From assembly GCF_018613315.1 (NCBI RefSeq), contig NZ_JAGGQL010000007.1, positions 40,199 through 104,198 of the forward strand: a DNA stretch of 64,000 nucleotides. The letters run 5' to 3'. The DNA comes from Bacillus sp. ISL-37 (GTDB lineage Bacteria > Bacillota > Bacilli > Bacillales > Cytobacillaceae). The notes below the pieces were generated by a model. That model had not been told where the DNA came from and searched no databases. It saw nothing but the letters and a program-made list of their open reading frames with translations. Position 1 is the stretch's first letter. Every line of letters starts with the position of its first letter. This document shows positions 42,010 through 50,765 of this stretch, piece after piece. Made by a program: the position numbers and the translations under genes.

Positions 42010-42485
42010 TGTACGATTTCAGGATCGTCGACCAGCTGCAGAAAATAGATAAAGATATTAAGAGAGAGCAACTAAAATATCATTCCAAGCGTGTGCTCGT
42101 CAGTAAGGAGTTTACCTTTGACGCCGCGCATCATCTTCACGAATATGAAGGAAAATGCAAAAACCTACACGGCCATACTTATAAAGTCATTTTCGGCTTA
42201 AGTGGCTTTGTAGATGCCCGAGGGTTAATGATTGATTTTGGAGACATCAAGGATATTTGGAAATCAGATATAGAAATACATCTTGATCACAGATATTTGA
42301 ATGAAACATTGCCGCCGATGAATACAACCGCTGAAAACATGGTTGCCTGGATTTATGAAAAAATGGCTGAAGCACTGGCAATTAGACAGCATTTATACGA
42401 CGGTGCAAGGGTTGAGTTTGTGAAACTCTACGAAACTCCTACAAGCTATGCTGAAGCAAGACGGGAGTGGATGGAGATTGAGTAA
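42009..42485 (+). CDS. queD: 6-carboxytetrahydropterin synthase QueD
   Basis: This 158-residue enzyme converts dihydroneopterin triphosphate to 6-carboxy-tetrahydropterin. Zinc ligands and catalytic residues appear as FDAAHHLHEYEGKCKNLHGH (H, C and H-x-H) followed by MIDFGDIK and HLDHRYLN, and a C-terminal glutamate in VKLYETPTSYAE. The ATG at 42009 follows AAGGAGAT and overlaps the queC stop by one base. The queE start lies inside its last codons. Confidence 0.96.
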   Translation: MYDFRIVDQLQKIDKDIKREQLKYHSKRVLVSKEFTFDAAHHLHEYEGKCKNLHGHTYKVIFGLSGFVDARGLMIDFGDIKDIWKSDIEIHLDHRYLNETLPPMNTTAENMVAWIYEKMAEALAIRQHLYDGARVEFVKLYETPTSYAEARREWMEIE

Positions 42486-43206
42486 GATTCCCGTTATGGA
42501 AATTTTCGGACCTACCATTCAGGGAGAGGGAATGGTCATCGGACAAAAGACAATGTTTGTACGAACGGCAGGCTGTGACTACTCCTGTGCCTGGTGTGAT
42601 TCAACCTTTACATGGGATGGTTCTGGAAAAGACTTGGTCCGGCAAATGGATGCTACTGAAATCTGGAGTGAAATGAGAGCATTGGGTGGAGATGGCTTTT
42701 CATATGTCACCATCTCAGGTGGAAATCCTGCTCTCCTGAAAAATCTATCTGGACTGGTTGATTTACTAAAGCAAAACGAGATCAGCGTATGCCTGGAGAC
42801 ACAGGGGAGCAAATGGCAGGACTGGTTCTTGAAAATTGATGCACTGACCCTGTCCCCGAAACCACCTAGTTCTGGAATGAAAACAAATTATGAAGTTTTG
42901 GACCAAATTGTATATGGTCTGAAAGAGAACGGTTCTTTAAAAAACGCCAGCCTTAAAATAGTCGTTTTTGATGAGGTTGATTATGAATATGCCAAATTGG
43001 TTCATCAGCGCTATCCCGAATTATCGTTCTTTTTACAGGTTGGAAATGACGACATTGAAACAGAAGACCAGATGAACCTGATGTCATCGTTGGTAGATAA
43101 ATATGTATGGCTGATTAATAAGGTTATGTGTGACGTGGAAATGAACAATGTTAGAGTTCTTCCGCAGCTTCATGTCTATGTTTGGGGAAATAAAAGAGGG
43201 GTTTAG
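42478..43206 (+). CDS. queE: 7-carboxy-7-deazaguanine synthase QueE
   Basis: This 242-residue radical SAM enzyme contracts the ring of 6-carboxytetrahydropterin to 7-carboxy-7-deazaguanine. The start MSKIPVMEIFGPTIQGEG (TTG at 42478) aligns with B. subtilis QueE. The cluster-binding motif is CDYSCAWCDSTF, in the CxxxCxxC arrangement, followed by the SAM motif TISGGNPAL. The C-terminus VRVLPQLHVYVWGNKRGV is typical. The eight-base overlap with queD indicates coupling. Confidence 0.96.
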   Translation: MSKIPVMEIFGPTIQGEGMVIGQKTMFVRTAGCDYSCAWCDSTFTWDGSGKDLVRQMDATEIWSEMRALGGDGFSYVTISGGNPALLKNLSGLVDLLKQNEISVCLETQGSKWQDWFLKIDALTLSPKPPSSGMKTNYEVLDQIVYGLKENGSLKNASLKIVVFDEVDYEYAKLVHQRYPELSFFLQVGNDDIETEDQMNLMSSLVDKYVWLINKVMCDVEMNNVRVLPQLHVYVWGNKRGV

Positions 43207-43222
43207 ACTAACAGGAGGTAAG

Positions 43223-43765
43223 ATGATGAGAATCTTTTTATACTTAATTTCAATTGTTACTGCCAATGTGATTACAGCGGCTCTTGCGCCACTTCAATTT
43301 GGAATGTTCATTGTGCCGATGGGGACATTACTGATAGGGGCCACATTCATTTTTCGTGACCTTGTGCAGAATAAGTACGGTCGTGCGAAAACTTATATGT
43401 TCATCGGTTTGGCGCTCGTTCTTTCAGCTATTGTTTCATATATACTTGGAGATACACTTACGATCGTCTTTGCTTCGGCATTGAGCTTTGCTGTTGCTGA
43501 GACAACTGATACTGAAATTTACACAAGGCTTAAGCTTCCAATGAGCTGGAGAATTTTCTACAGCGGATTAGTTGGCGGCCTGCTGGATTCAGTCATCTTT
43601 GTCGTAATCGGATTAAGTCCGCTTGGAGCAAACTTCCTTCCTTGGGAAGCTGTTCCTGCAGCTATTTTTGGCCAGGTGATCGTAAAAACTGCCATACAGG
43701 GAATTGGCGCAATGCTGCTTAATCCTATTAATAACATCTTCAATAATAAAGTGATGTCTAACTAG
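43223..43765 (+). CDS. VUT family (YhhQ-like) queuosine precursor transporter
   Basis: This 180-residue membrane protein has about six hydrophobic segments. The family pattern is visible in TLLIGATFIFRDLVQNKYGR and in SWRIFYSGLVGGLLDSVIF. YhhQ of E. coli imports preQ0, and VUT proteins are also called QPTR. Its place as the fourth gene behind the preQ1 riboswitch, with AGGAGG and only 16 bases after queE, supports import of a queuosine precursor. It occupies the place queF holds in B. subtilis. A strong terminator ends the operon. Confidence 0.88.
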   Translation: MMRIFLYLISIVTANVITAALAPLQFGMFIVPMGTLLIGATFIFRDLVQNKYGRAKTYMFIGLALVLSAIVSYILGDTLTIVFASALSFAVAETTDTEIYTRLKLPMSWRIFYSGLVGGLLDSVIFVVIGLSPLGANFLPWEAVPAAIFGQVIVKTAIQGIGAMLLNPINNIFNNKVMSN

Positions 43766-43768
43766 GAT

Positions 43769-43803
43769 AAAAAGGTGCCCGATCATTGATCGGGCACCTT
43801 TTA
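43769..43803 (+). terminator. Terminator of the que operon
   Basis: The 15-base stem AAAAGGTGCCCGATC and its mirror, with loop ATT, ends in TTTT. Confidence 0.93.
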
Positions 43804-43832
43804 TGTTTTGCGTAAAATTCTCTTAGCTATGC

Positions 43833-44663
43833 TTATAGTTTTAGCTTACTCATGACGATTTTTTCAAGCAATTTCCAAGGGATAAGGCTTTTCATGTGTA
43901 TCATTTTCTTTATACCTTTTCCTATTGGATACCTTAATTCCGATTCGCTGCCAGAGGAAGCGATTCGGGTAACAAGCTTAGCGACGTCAAGAGGATCTCC
44001 GTAATCAGCCTCACTCCTTTTCATTTCTTTCAATATAGCTTCCATTGATCTTTCATAAGGTGAATGCTCTTTTAGAGAAACATTTTCTACACTTTGCCAT
44101 ATGCTTGTCCTGTAAGAACCTGGCTCCACAAGGATTACATCAATTCCAAAAGGCTTTAGCTCGAGCCTTAAGCTTTCACTGTATCCTTCAAGAGCATGTT
44201 TTGATGCAACGTAGGGAGACAATCCGGGGAATCCAAATCTGCCGCTGATGCTGCTCATATTAATGATTTTACCCTCTCCTTGCTTGCGCATGGCAGGAAG
44301 GACTGCCTGTGTGACGGCAATGACCCCAAAGAAGTTCGTTTCAAATTGACTTCGATATTCATCCACTGTAAGTTCCTCAGAAAATCCACCCTGAGCGTAT
44401 CCCGCATTGTTGACGAGCACATTTACTGAAACAAGGGATTTCACAAACACTTTGAACTTCTCGATTGATTCTTGCATCGTAACATCCAGTGGAAAAACAG
44501 TTATCTTATCTGTCACATTTTCAGCGGCTGCTAGTTTTAGCAGGTGTTCTTTTTTATTGAGGTTTCGCATTGTTGCGATTACTTGGAAACCTGATTTAGC
44601 CAATTCGATGGCGATTAGTTCACCAAACCCGCTAGAAGAGCCTGTTACAATGGCTGTTTTCAA
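43833..44663 (-). CDS. Short-chain dehydrogenase/reductase
   Basis: This 276-residue classical SDR has the cofactor motif AIVTGSSSGFGELIA, NNAGYAQGG, catalytic serine in INMSSISGRFG and YVASKHALEG (Tyr-x3-Lys). The arginine in IATMRN suggests preference for NADP(H). The substrate is unknown. The TTG at 44663 (MKTAIVTG) with AAGGTGG upstream is preferred over the GTG at 44672, which has no site. It is monocistronic and convergent with the que operon. Confidence 0.9.
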   Translation of the reverse strand: MKTAIVTGSSSGFGELIAIELAKSGFQVIATMRNLNKKEHLLKLAAAENVTDKITVFPLDVTMQESIEKFKVFVKSLVSVNVLVNNAGYAQGGFSEELTVDEYRSQFETNFFGVIAVTQAVLPAMRKQGEGKIINMSSISGRFGFPGLSPYVASKHALEGYSESLRLELKPFGIDVILVEPGSYRTSIWQSVENVSLKEHSPYERSMEAILKEMKRSEADYGDPLDVAKLVTRIASSGSESELRYPIGKGIKKMIHMKSLIPWKLLEKIVMSKLKL

Positions 44664-44797
44664 ATAATCCACCTTCTTAACTGTCTTTTTTACTATATTA
44701 CAGTTAAAAAATTATTTTGAACATGAACTAATGTATCTTTCTAGCATTCATGGAAAAAATCTAATACTGTGGATTTTCCCTGAAAAGGAGCATGTAT

Positions 44798-45088
44798 ATG
44801 ACGAAGACAGACACATTCAAGGTCCTCAATCTCATTGAGAAAGTTTATCCGCTTGTAACATTAAAGAGTGAAACGATTATTTTATGGCTGGCCAGATGTG
44901 AGTCAATGGACTACACCATGGTGTTAAATAAACTGGCCGTTCATATAAGGAGAAATCCCTTTCCTCCCACGGTACAGGAGATCTTAGGAAAATCTTGTAA
45001 TGAAGGCATATATTTCGAGTGGTTGGAGGAATATTCAATTAGACCAGAAAAGACAAAAGATTTTGTGGTAAGCAGAAAAAAAATTTAG
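44798..45088 (+). CDS. Replicative helicase loader/inhibitor-like protein (phage G39P family)
   Basis: This 96-residue small helical protein has the pattern FKVLNLIEKVYPLVTLKSET, then ILWLARCESMDYTMVLNKL and HIRRNPFPPTVQEIL. This order of helices and the RRNPFPPT-E-I motif match the domain of SPP1 G39P, which loads and inhibits the phage helicase G40P. No other phage gene is nearby, so it is a lone copy of uncertain role. The ATG at 44798 is spaced seven bases from AAAAGGAG; the ATG at 44792 is too close. The match is by pattern only. Confidence 0.65.
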   Translation: MTKTDTFKVLNLIEKVYPLVTLKSETIILWLARCESMDYTMVLNKLAVHIRRNPFPPTVQEILGKSCNEGIYFEWLEEYSIRPEKTKDFVVSRKKI

Positions 45089-45294
45089 TGAAAAACAAAT
45101 TTTTGCGTTTGATATTCGATAAGTCGGGTAATTTTTCAGATGAAAATTAAGTTTCATTAGTTAAAGGAGGTAACGGAGATTTAGAAAAGGTTTCACCATT
45201 TAACGTTTTATAAAAAAATATCAACAAATATTATTACCTGGTCTTAATGAAAAAACATTAATAAATCAGGGTTTTGAGGAATGATTTTATCGAA

Positions 45295-45325
45295 ACATGA
45301 CATTTATCATATGTCATACATGACA
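45295..45325. promoter_or_regulatory. desR box: Putative DesR operator
   Basis: The inverted half-sites ATGACAT, ATGTCAT and ATGACA (45297-45325) lie just upstream of the -35 region of des, as does the DesR-binding region of the B. subtilis des promoter. The presence of desK and desR downstream supports the call. Confidence 0.75.
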
Positions 45326-45333
45326 CCTGCTAC

Positions 45334-45362
45334 TGCACAGAATCATTTCCCTTATTTATAAT
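45334..45362 (+). promoter_or_regulatory. Predicted des promoter
   Basis: TGCACA (four of six matches to the -35 consensus) and a perfect TATAAT (45357-45362) are spaced 17 bases apart. A weak -35 with the activator site directly upstream fits DesR activation. Confidence 0.65.
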
Positions 45363-45402
45363 TTGATTAACTAACATATCCGAAAGGGGAATTTATATCA
45401 AG

Positions 45403-46437
45403 ATGGCAACTCACAACGCAAAAGAACTTAGAAAACAGGTCGCCCCTTATGAAAGCTCTAACATTAAAGATAGTATCATTCAAATGCTGAATACGATTTT
45501 GCCATTTTTGGCATTTTGGTTCTTGGCTTATCAGAGCCTTGCAATTTCCTACTTGCTGACACTGGCATTTGCTGTTCTTGCTGCTGGATTTATGATCAGG
45601 ATTTTCATTATTTTTCATGACTGTACACACCATTCTTTCTTTAAAAATCGTAAAGCCAACAAAATAGTTGGCACATTGACTGGAGTATTGACGCTATTCC
45701 CATATAGCCAGTGGGGGCATGAACACTCCGTACACCATGCAACGAGCAGTAATTTGGACAAACGTGGCACGGGAGACATTTGGGTTATGACAGTTGATGA
45801 ATATATGGCTGCACCATTTTTGCAGAAGCTTGCTTACAGGATGTACCGCAATCCTTTTGTCATGTTTGTATTGGGACCTATTTATCTCGTATTGATTACC
45901 AACCGTTTCAATCGAAAAGGTGCAAGACTTAATGAACGAATGAATACCTATCTTACTAATGTATTGATTTTAGGCATTTCTGCCCTGCTTATATGGGCGA
46001 TTGGCTGGAAAGCATTCATAATGGTTGAAGGTCCAATTTTCTTCATTGCAGGAATGTTCGGCATCTGGCTATTCTATGTACAGCATACATTCGAAGATTC
46101 ATATTTCGAAGCGGATAAGGATTGGGAATACGTGAGGGCTGCGGTAGAAGGAAGCTCATATTATCAGCTGCCTAAAGTACTCCAGTGGATTACTGGCAAC
46201 ATCGGCTATCACCATGTTCACCATTTAAGCCCAAGGGTTCCAAACTATAAGCTTGAAGAGGTTCATAAAAACACGAAACCTTTGCAGAAGGTACCGACAA
46301 TAACACTTTCTACAAGTTTGACATCCCTGAAATTCCGTTTATGGGATGAACGGAATAAGCAGTTTATCAGCTTCAAGGAAATGAAAGCATATGAGCGAAA
46401 CAGTAAATTGACGACTCAGACCAAGCCTGAACTATAA
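45403..46437 (+). CDS. des: Membrane fatty acid desaturase
   Basis: This 344-residue membrane enzyme introduces a double bond into acyl chains of membrane lipids after a drop in temperature. The three histidine boxes are intact: HDCTHH, HEHSVHH and HHVHHLSPRVPNY. Four or more hydrophobic segments surround them. The length agrees with B. subtilis Des (352). The ATG follows AAAGGGGAATT at a slightly long distance. It is followed by a terminator and then desK-desR, the same order as in B. subtilis. Confidence 0.95.
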   Translation: MATHNAKELRKQVAPYESSNIKDSIIQMLNTILPFLAFWFLAYQSLAISYLLTLAFAVLAAGFMIRIFIIFHDCTHHSFFKNRKANKIVGTLTGVLTLFPYSQWGHEHSVHHATSSNLDKRGTGDIWVMTVDEYMAAPFLQKLAYRMYRNPFVMFVLGPIYLVLITNRFNRKGARLNERMNTYLTNVLILGISALLIWAIGWKAFIMVEGPIFFIAGMFGIWLFYVQHTFEDSYFEADKDWEYVRAAVEGSSYYQLPKVLQWITGNIGYHHVHHLSPRVPNYKLEEVHKNTKPLQKVPTITLSTSLTSLKFRLWDERNKQFISFKEMKAYERNSKLTTQTKPEL

Positions 46438-46442
46438 ACCCA

Positions 46443-46495
46443 ACTCCCCTTGCATCAGGATCCTATCAATCCTGATATAAGGGGAGTAATTTTTT
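46443..46495 (+). terminator. Terminator between des and desK
   Basis: The outer stem ACTCCCCTT / AAGGGGAGT encloses an inner stem ATCAGGAT / ATCCTGAT, followed by AATTTTTT. It should limit read-through from des into desKR. Confidence 0.85.
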
Positions 46496-46560
46496 GTAAG
46501 CTGACAAATTTTGCTTATGTTAAAATAAACGTATAAATGTATAAAAGCAGAGGTTCTGAT

Positions 46561-47700
46561 ATGATTAAAAAGTTTCTTAATTCGCTTAGAAGTACCGGCA
46601 TTTCACCATACATTTGGACGATCCTTGGTATATTGCCTTTTTACTTCATATGGCAGCTGCCAACAACAATCGGCAAAGTGGTCGGCATCATCCTGACCCT
46701 ATTGTTCTTTCTCGTATACTGGGTGGCCTTTGTCTCAAAAGGCTGGACGGTATACTTATGGACTTGCATTTTAATAGGTATTTCCATAGCTTCAGCAAGT
46801 TTGTTCAGTTATGTATATTTCGCTTTTTTCATCGCATATTTTATTGGGAATATCAAAGACCGGCTTCCATTCCTTGTCCTATATTTCATCCATCTTATAG
46901 GGACATCGATCGTCATTAACTTTGAAATTGTCCTTAAGGAAGAGTTTTTCATCAAACAGCTGCCAATCATTGTGATTGTTTGGATCGGTGTCATACTACT
47001 TCCGTTTAGTATTCATAACAGAAATGAAAGAGGAGAATTGGAAGAGAAACTTGAGGATGCGAACAAACGGATTTCAGATCTGGTTAAAATAGAGGAGCGA
47101 CAGAGGATTGCCCGTGATTTACATGATACCCTCGGTCAAAAACTTTCCCTGATAGGACTCAAAAGTGACTTAGCACGGAAATTAATCAATAAAGATCCAG
47201 AACTGGCCAAAGAAGAATTGAAGGATGTCCAGCAAACGGCGAGAACCGCACTTAATGAAGTGAGAAAAATGGTTGCCGAAATGAGGGGGATCCGGGTCCG
47301 CGACGAATTGGTACATGTCAGCCAAATGTTAAAAGCTGCTGAGATCAAGTTTATCGGGGATGAAGAGGAATTCAATCTCAACAATGTGTCCTTGCTGTCA
47401 GAGAATATCCTAAGCATGTGTTTAAAGGAAGCAGTCACGAACGTAGTAAAGCATAGTAAAGCATCAACCTGCAGCATCTCCATAAAGCAAACTGAGAAGG
47501 AGCTGGTTGCAGAAGTAAGTGATAATGGGGTAGGGAATATTACAGATGAGGACCTATATAAAGGCAGTGGACTTCATGGTATGAGAGAACGTCTCGAGTT
47601 CGTGAATGGCACCATTGATATATTTTCAGAAGACGGAACGACACTATTAATCAAGATACCAAAGGTATTAAAACAATCTGGCAGGGAGGACCTTATATGA
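46561..47700 (+). CDS. desK: Membrane fluidity sensor histidine kinase DesK
   Basis: The protein has 379 residues. The N-terminal ~150 residues hold four to five membrane segments that sense bilayer thickness. A coiled-coil linker (EEKLEDANKRISDLVKIEER) leads to the HisKA_3 dimerisation domain with phospho-acceptor His188 in RIARDLHDTLGQKLSL, the same residue number as in B. subtilis. The ATPase domain has the N-box ENILSMCLKEAVTNVVKHSK and G-boxes SDNGVGN and GSGLHGMRERL. The ATG at 46561 follows AGAGG. The stop overlaps desR (ATGA). Confidence 0.96.
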   Translation: MIKKFLNSLRSTGISPYIWTILGILPFYFIWQLPTTIGKVVGIILTLLFFLVYWVAFVSKGWTVYLWTCILIGISIASASLFSYVYFAFFIAYFIGNIKDRLPFLVLYFIHLIGTSIVINFEIVLKEEFFIKQLPIIVIVWIGVILLPFSIHNRNERGELEEKLEDANKRISDLVKIEERQRIARDLHDTLGQKLSLIGLKSDLARKLINKDPELAKEELKDVQQTARTALNEVRKMVAEMRGIRVRDELVHVSQMLKAAEIKFIGDEEEFNLNNVSLLSENILSMCLKEAVTNVVKHSKASTCSISIKQTEKELVAEVSDNGVGNITDEDLYKGSGLHGMRERLEFVNGTIDIFSEDGTTLLIKIPKVLKQSGREDLI

Positions 47701-48296
47701 TTCGGATTGTCATTGCGGAGGACCAGCGCATGCTGTTGGGGGCATTAGGCTCCCTGTTGAGTCTTGAGGATGATATGGAAGTCGTGGGCAAGGCGAGCAA
47801 TGGAGAGGAAGCTGTCGCGCTTGCGAAAGAGCTAAAGCCGGATATCTGCGTTATGGACATCGAAATGCCGGGTAAAACTGGACTAGAAGCGGCGGAAGAA
47901 TTGAAAGGGCTAGGGTGCAAAGTGATTATATTAACGACGTTTGCACGTTCTGGATATTTTCAGCGAGCACTGAAAGCTGGTGTGAGCGGATATTTGCTAA
48001 AGGATAGTCCATCTGAGGAGCTTGCAAGTTCGATTCGCAGCGTGATGGGGGGAAGGCGCGTTTACGCACCCGAACTAATGGACGATGTATATAGTGAAGA
48101 AAATCCGCTGACTGATCGAGAAATGGAAGTACTTGAGCTTGTCGCCAATGGGAAAAATACGAAGGAAATCGCAGGACAGCTAAGTATTACGACGGGAACC
48201 GTCCGAAATTATATTTCAACGATCTTGGATAAGCTACAAGTGACCAATAGAATAGAAGCAATCACTCAATCAAAGGAAAAAGGGTGGTTTAAGTAA
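47697..48296 (+). CDS. desR: Response regulator DesR
   Basis: This 199-residue NarL/LuxR-type regulator activates des when phosphorylated by DesK. The receiver domain has the acidic pair ED at 8-9 and phospho-acceptor Asp54 in CVMDIEMPG. The LuxR helix-turn-helix (about 135-195) reads NPLTDREMEVLELVANGKNT followed by TVRNYISTILDKL. It starts four bases inside desK, so the two are translationally coupled. A strong terminator follows. Confidence 0.96.
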   Translation: MIRIVIAEDQRMLLGALGSLLSLEDDMEVVGKASNGEEAVALAKELKPDICVMDIEMPGKTGLEAAEELKGLGCKVIILTTFARSGYFQRALKAGVSGYLLKDSPSEELASSIRSVMGGRRVYAPELMDDVYSEENPLTDREMEVLELVANGKNTKEIAGQLSITTGTVRNYISTILDKLQVTNRIEAITQSKEKGWFK

Positions 48297-48298
48297 TA

Positions 48299-48330
48299 AG
48301 AAGAGCCTGAAATCAGGCTCTTCTTATTTG
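48299..48330. terminator. Bidirectional terminator of desKR and the opposing gene
   Basis: The stem AAGAAGAGCCTGA / TCAGGCTCTTCTT with a two-base loop, T-rich on the right, overlaps the stop codon of the minus-strand gene. Confidence 0.85.
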
Positions 48331-48698
48331 TAAAATACCTTATCAATATTGTACTTGGCTTTGAGTACATTGATTGCATAGGTTTCATAGATTTCTCTGT
48401 CTATCGGATCTACCACGGTAATGACAGCAATCTTGTTGACTTCATGTCGATGGTTTTTAATGGGGGATACATTATCCTCGAAATGTTTTTTAACGCGAGG
48501 TCTGAGTTTACGCGCTTTCCCAACAAACATCAATTCATCATCGGCGTCAAAAAACAAGATGATTCCGCCTTTATCCCTTGGGATACGGTGGTAATCTGTA
48601 AAACCATATTCACTGCTGATGACCGCTTCAACTTTTTCACCTAATTGTTTGCTTCGTGTAATGACTACATCTGGTGCTGGTAGCTCAATCTTAATCAC
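48324..48698 (-). CDS. GIY-YIG-like nuclease family protein
   Basis: This 124-residue protein has an N-terminal ~45 residues that are strand-rich, then GIILFFDADDELMFVGKARK, which parallels the GIY-YIG core with FF in place of one tyrosine motif, and RKLRPRVKKHFEDN with the catalytic-type arginines. It resembles the N-terminal UvrC-type domain annotated in Bacillus as nucleotide excision repair endonuclease. Its activity is unproven because the canonical tyrosines are altered. The GTG start follows AGGAAGTG. It is monocistronic. Confidence 0.75.
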   Translation of the reverse strand: MIKIELPAPDVVITRSKQLGEKVEAVISSEYGFTDYHRIPRDKGGIILFFDADDELMFVGKARKLRPRVKKHFEDNVSPIKNHRHEVNKIAVITVVDPIDREIYETYAINVLKAKYNIDKVFYK

Positions 48699-48911
48699 TA
48701 ATAATCACTTCCTATTCTTCAATTAGTAAATCGTACCACAGCCAAATATGAAAATCCACATATATTATTTTACCCAAACAGAAAGAGCCTGACCCTAAAA
48801 TGGACAAGCTAGAATAATTTTCTGGAACTTTATTTCTAAAAAATGCTTTAACGGACAATTATTTTATTAAGAGGAAACCTGTACATGTCCTATAGAGGGT
48901 TGTAACGAACG

Positions 48912-48968
48912 CATTCTTACCGAAAAGCCGAGTTCATTACCGATAATATGAATCTCATGGTAAGAATG
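48912..48968. repeat. Long imperfect hairpin in a 400-bp gene-free stretch
   Basis: CATTCTTACC (48912-48921) and GGTAAGAATG (48959-48968) are perfect inverted arms. Inside, GAGTTCAT and ATGAATCTC pair with one bulged base. It lies in the gene-free region 48699-49101 upstream of the DEAD-box helicase gene; nothing else was recognised there. Confidence 0.6.
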
Positions 48969-49101
48969 ATCACCTGGATTTTTCCAAAGTCACACTTAAC
49001 TATATGAATCAACATTAAACTTGATATTTTCCTTCCTAAAAAGCAATAATTAGAAGGATGGTTGGTATAATCCAGCCTATTAAAGAAAGCAGGGATTGAA
49101 T

Positions 49102-50676
49102 TTGAATCACTTTAGAACTTTAGGTATTTCAGAACAGCTTGCAGAAACACTAAACCAACAGGGAATTACCGAGCCGACACCAATTCAGACGAAAGCAATA
49201 CCGTTATTGCTCAATGGCAAGGATGTTATTGCGCAGTCACAGACGGGGACAGGGAAAACCTTTGCTTTCGTGCTGCCGATCCTGGAGAAAATCGATATCG
49301 AGAAATCACATATACAGGCATTGATCGTTACACCTACAAGAGAGCTTGCGTTGCAGATTACCCATGAAGTTAAAAAACTAATTGACGGAAAAGATGGAAT
49401 AAATGTTCTTGCTGTATATGGAGGACAGGATGTCGAATCACAGCTTAAAAAGCTTAAGAAAAACATCCATATTGTCATCGGAACTCCGGGAAGATTGCTT
49501 GACCATATCCGCAGGGAAACAGTCGATTTTTCCAAAGCAGCTTTCCTTGTACTTGATGAAGCAGATCAAATGCTTCATATCGGTTTCTTGAACGAGGTTG
49601 AAGAAATAGTCAAGCAGACACCAAAAACAAGGCAAACCTTACTCTTTTCTGCGACAATGCCGGACGAAATCAAAAGGATGGCTAAACAACATATGTACAA
49701 GCCTGAATACATCCAGGTTGAGAAAACCCAGGCTCCGCTAGAAAACATCAAACAAATTGCCATTAGCACAACCGACAGGGCAAAACAAAATGATTTAATT
49801 GAATCACTTAGACTGTATCAGCCGTTTTTAGGTGTGATTTTTTGCAGGACGAAAAGAAGAGTTAGTAAGCTGAATGACGCTTTGAAAGCGAATCATATTA
49901 ATTGTGATGAGCTGCATGGAGACCTCTCCCAGGCAAAAAGGGAACAGGTCATGAAAAAGTTTCGTGAAGCGAAAATTCAATATCTGATTGCTACGGATGT
50001 GGCAGCCAGGGGGCTTGATGTTGAAGGGGTCACACATGTTTTCAATTATGACATCCCTCTGGATACAGAAAGCTACATCCATCGAATCGGCCGAACGGGC
50101 AGGGCAGGAAGTGAGGGGCTCGCGGTAACGTTTTATTCGCCAAAAGATAGACCTTTGTTGGATCAGATTGAAGCAGAGCTCAATATCAGAATCGAAAAGA
50201 AAAACATGGGGAACGCCAAAAAAGGTGAATCCCAAACAGATGAATATAATGCCGGTAATAAAAGCAAGCAGAGATCAGGTGATTACAAAGGGAAGAATAC
50301 CAGATCAAGAAGACGAGACGATTGGAAGCCCGAAAGAGACCACCGGGGTGAAAAAATAGGAAAAGAACCGGTTTCACGTAGGCGGGCTGATGATAGAGGT
50401 GAAGTTCGGTACGAAGGTCAAGGACGCAAAGATCGGGAACAACCATCTTCAAGGCGTGGACGAAGAAGCTATCCTGAAGGACAGCAATTAAGTTCGCCTC
50501 GTGCGGGTGGAAGAAAAACGGAAAAGTCTTCAACCCGTCCTGGTGATGACAGAACAAGAAGAAATACCGGAGAAAAACCTAACCAGGAGGGACTGGGCAG
50601 AGAGAGACGGAACTCTAGCTCATCTGGAAGCCGAATAACAAAAAGTAGCGGTTTAAGAAACCGCAGGGGCAGGTAG
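49102..50676 (+). CDS. DEAD-box RNA helicase with basic RG-rich tail
   Basis: The protein has 524 residues. The helicase core (about 1-370) has the Q motif [10 protein letters not shown] ... TPIQ, motif [11 protein letters not shown], Ia PTRELALQ, motif [10 protein letters not shown], motif III SATMP, motif [22 protein letters not shown] and [12 protein letters not shown]. The remaining ~150 residues form a low-complexity, strongly basic tail rich in R, K, G and E ([20 protein letters not shown]) that should bind RNA without a DbpA-type domain. It acts in RNA remodelling, such as ribosome assembly or cold adaptation. The TTG at 49102 has AGGG seven bases upstream. I do not assign it to CshA, CshB or YfmL. 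Confidence 0.9.
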   Translation: MNHFRTLGISEQLAETLNQQGITEPTPIQTKAIPLLLNGKDVIAQSQTGTGKTFAFVLPILEKIDIEKSHIQALIVTPTRELALQITHEVKKLIDGKDGINVLAVYGGQDVESQLKKLKKNIHIVIGTPGRLLDHIRRETVDFSKAAFLVLDEADQMLHIGFLNEVEEIVKQTPKTRQTLLFSATMPDEIKRMAKQHMYKPEYIQVEKTQAPLENIKQIAISTTDRAKQNDLIESLRLYQPFLGVIFCRTKRRVSKLNDALKANHINCDELHGDLSQAKREQVMKKFREAKIQYLIATDVAARGLDVEGVTHVFNYDIPLDTESYIHRIGRTGRAGSEGLAVTFYSPKDRPLLDQIEAELNIRIEKKNMGNAKKGESQTDEYNAGNKSKQRSGDYKGKNTRSRRRDDWKPERDHRGEKIGKEPVSRRRADDRGEVRYEGQGRKDREQPSSRRGRRSYPEGQQLSSPRAGGRKTEKSSTRPGDDRTRRNTGEKPNQEGLGRERRNSSSSGSRITKSSGLRNRRGR

Positions 50677-50680
50677 CATA

Positions 50681-50718
50681 CACTAAAATAGACCGCAGAT
50701 ATGCGGTCTATTTTAGTG
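50681..50718 (+). terminator. Hairpin terminator of the DEAD-box helicase gene
   Basis: A 17-base perfect stem (CACTAAAATAGACCGCA and mirror) with a GATA loop is present. The T-tract lies within the 3' arm, so efficiency is uncertain; it could act in both directions. Confidence 0.75.
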
Positions 50719-50723
50719 TCCAA

Positions 50724-50762
50724 GCAGCGCTTGTCGGGGCTGACCAAGGCGCTTGCGCTTTT
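50724..50762 (+). repeat. Dispersed intergenic repeat, copy 3 (right half only)
   Basis: GCAGCGCTTGTCGGGGCTGA then CCAAGGCGCTTGCGCTTTT is the right half of the repeat family seen at 29570-29685. It lies between the helicase terminator and the end of the DUF4023 gene. Confidence 0.85.
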
Positions 50763-50765
50763 ATG

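Noticed and set aside
45164-45177. AAAGGAGGTAACGG, a perfect Shine-Dalgarno-like sequence upstream of des
   Set aside because: No start codon with a sustained frame follows within a usable distance; it may be a remnant or coincidence, so no gene is called.
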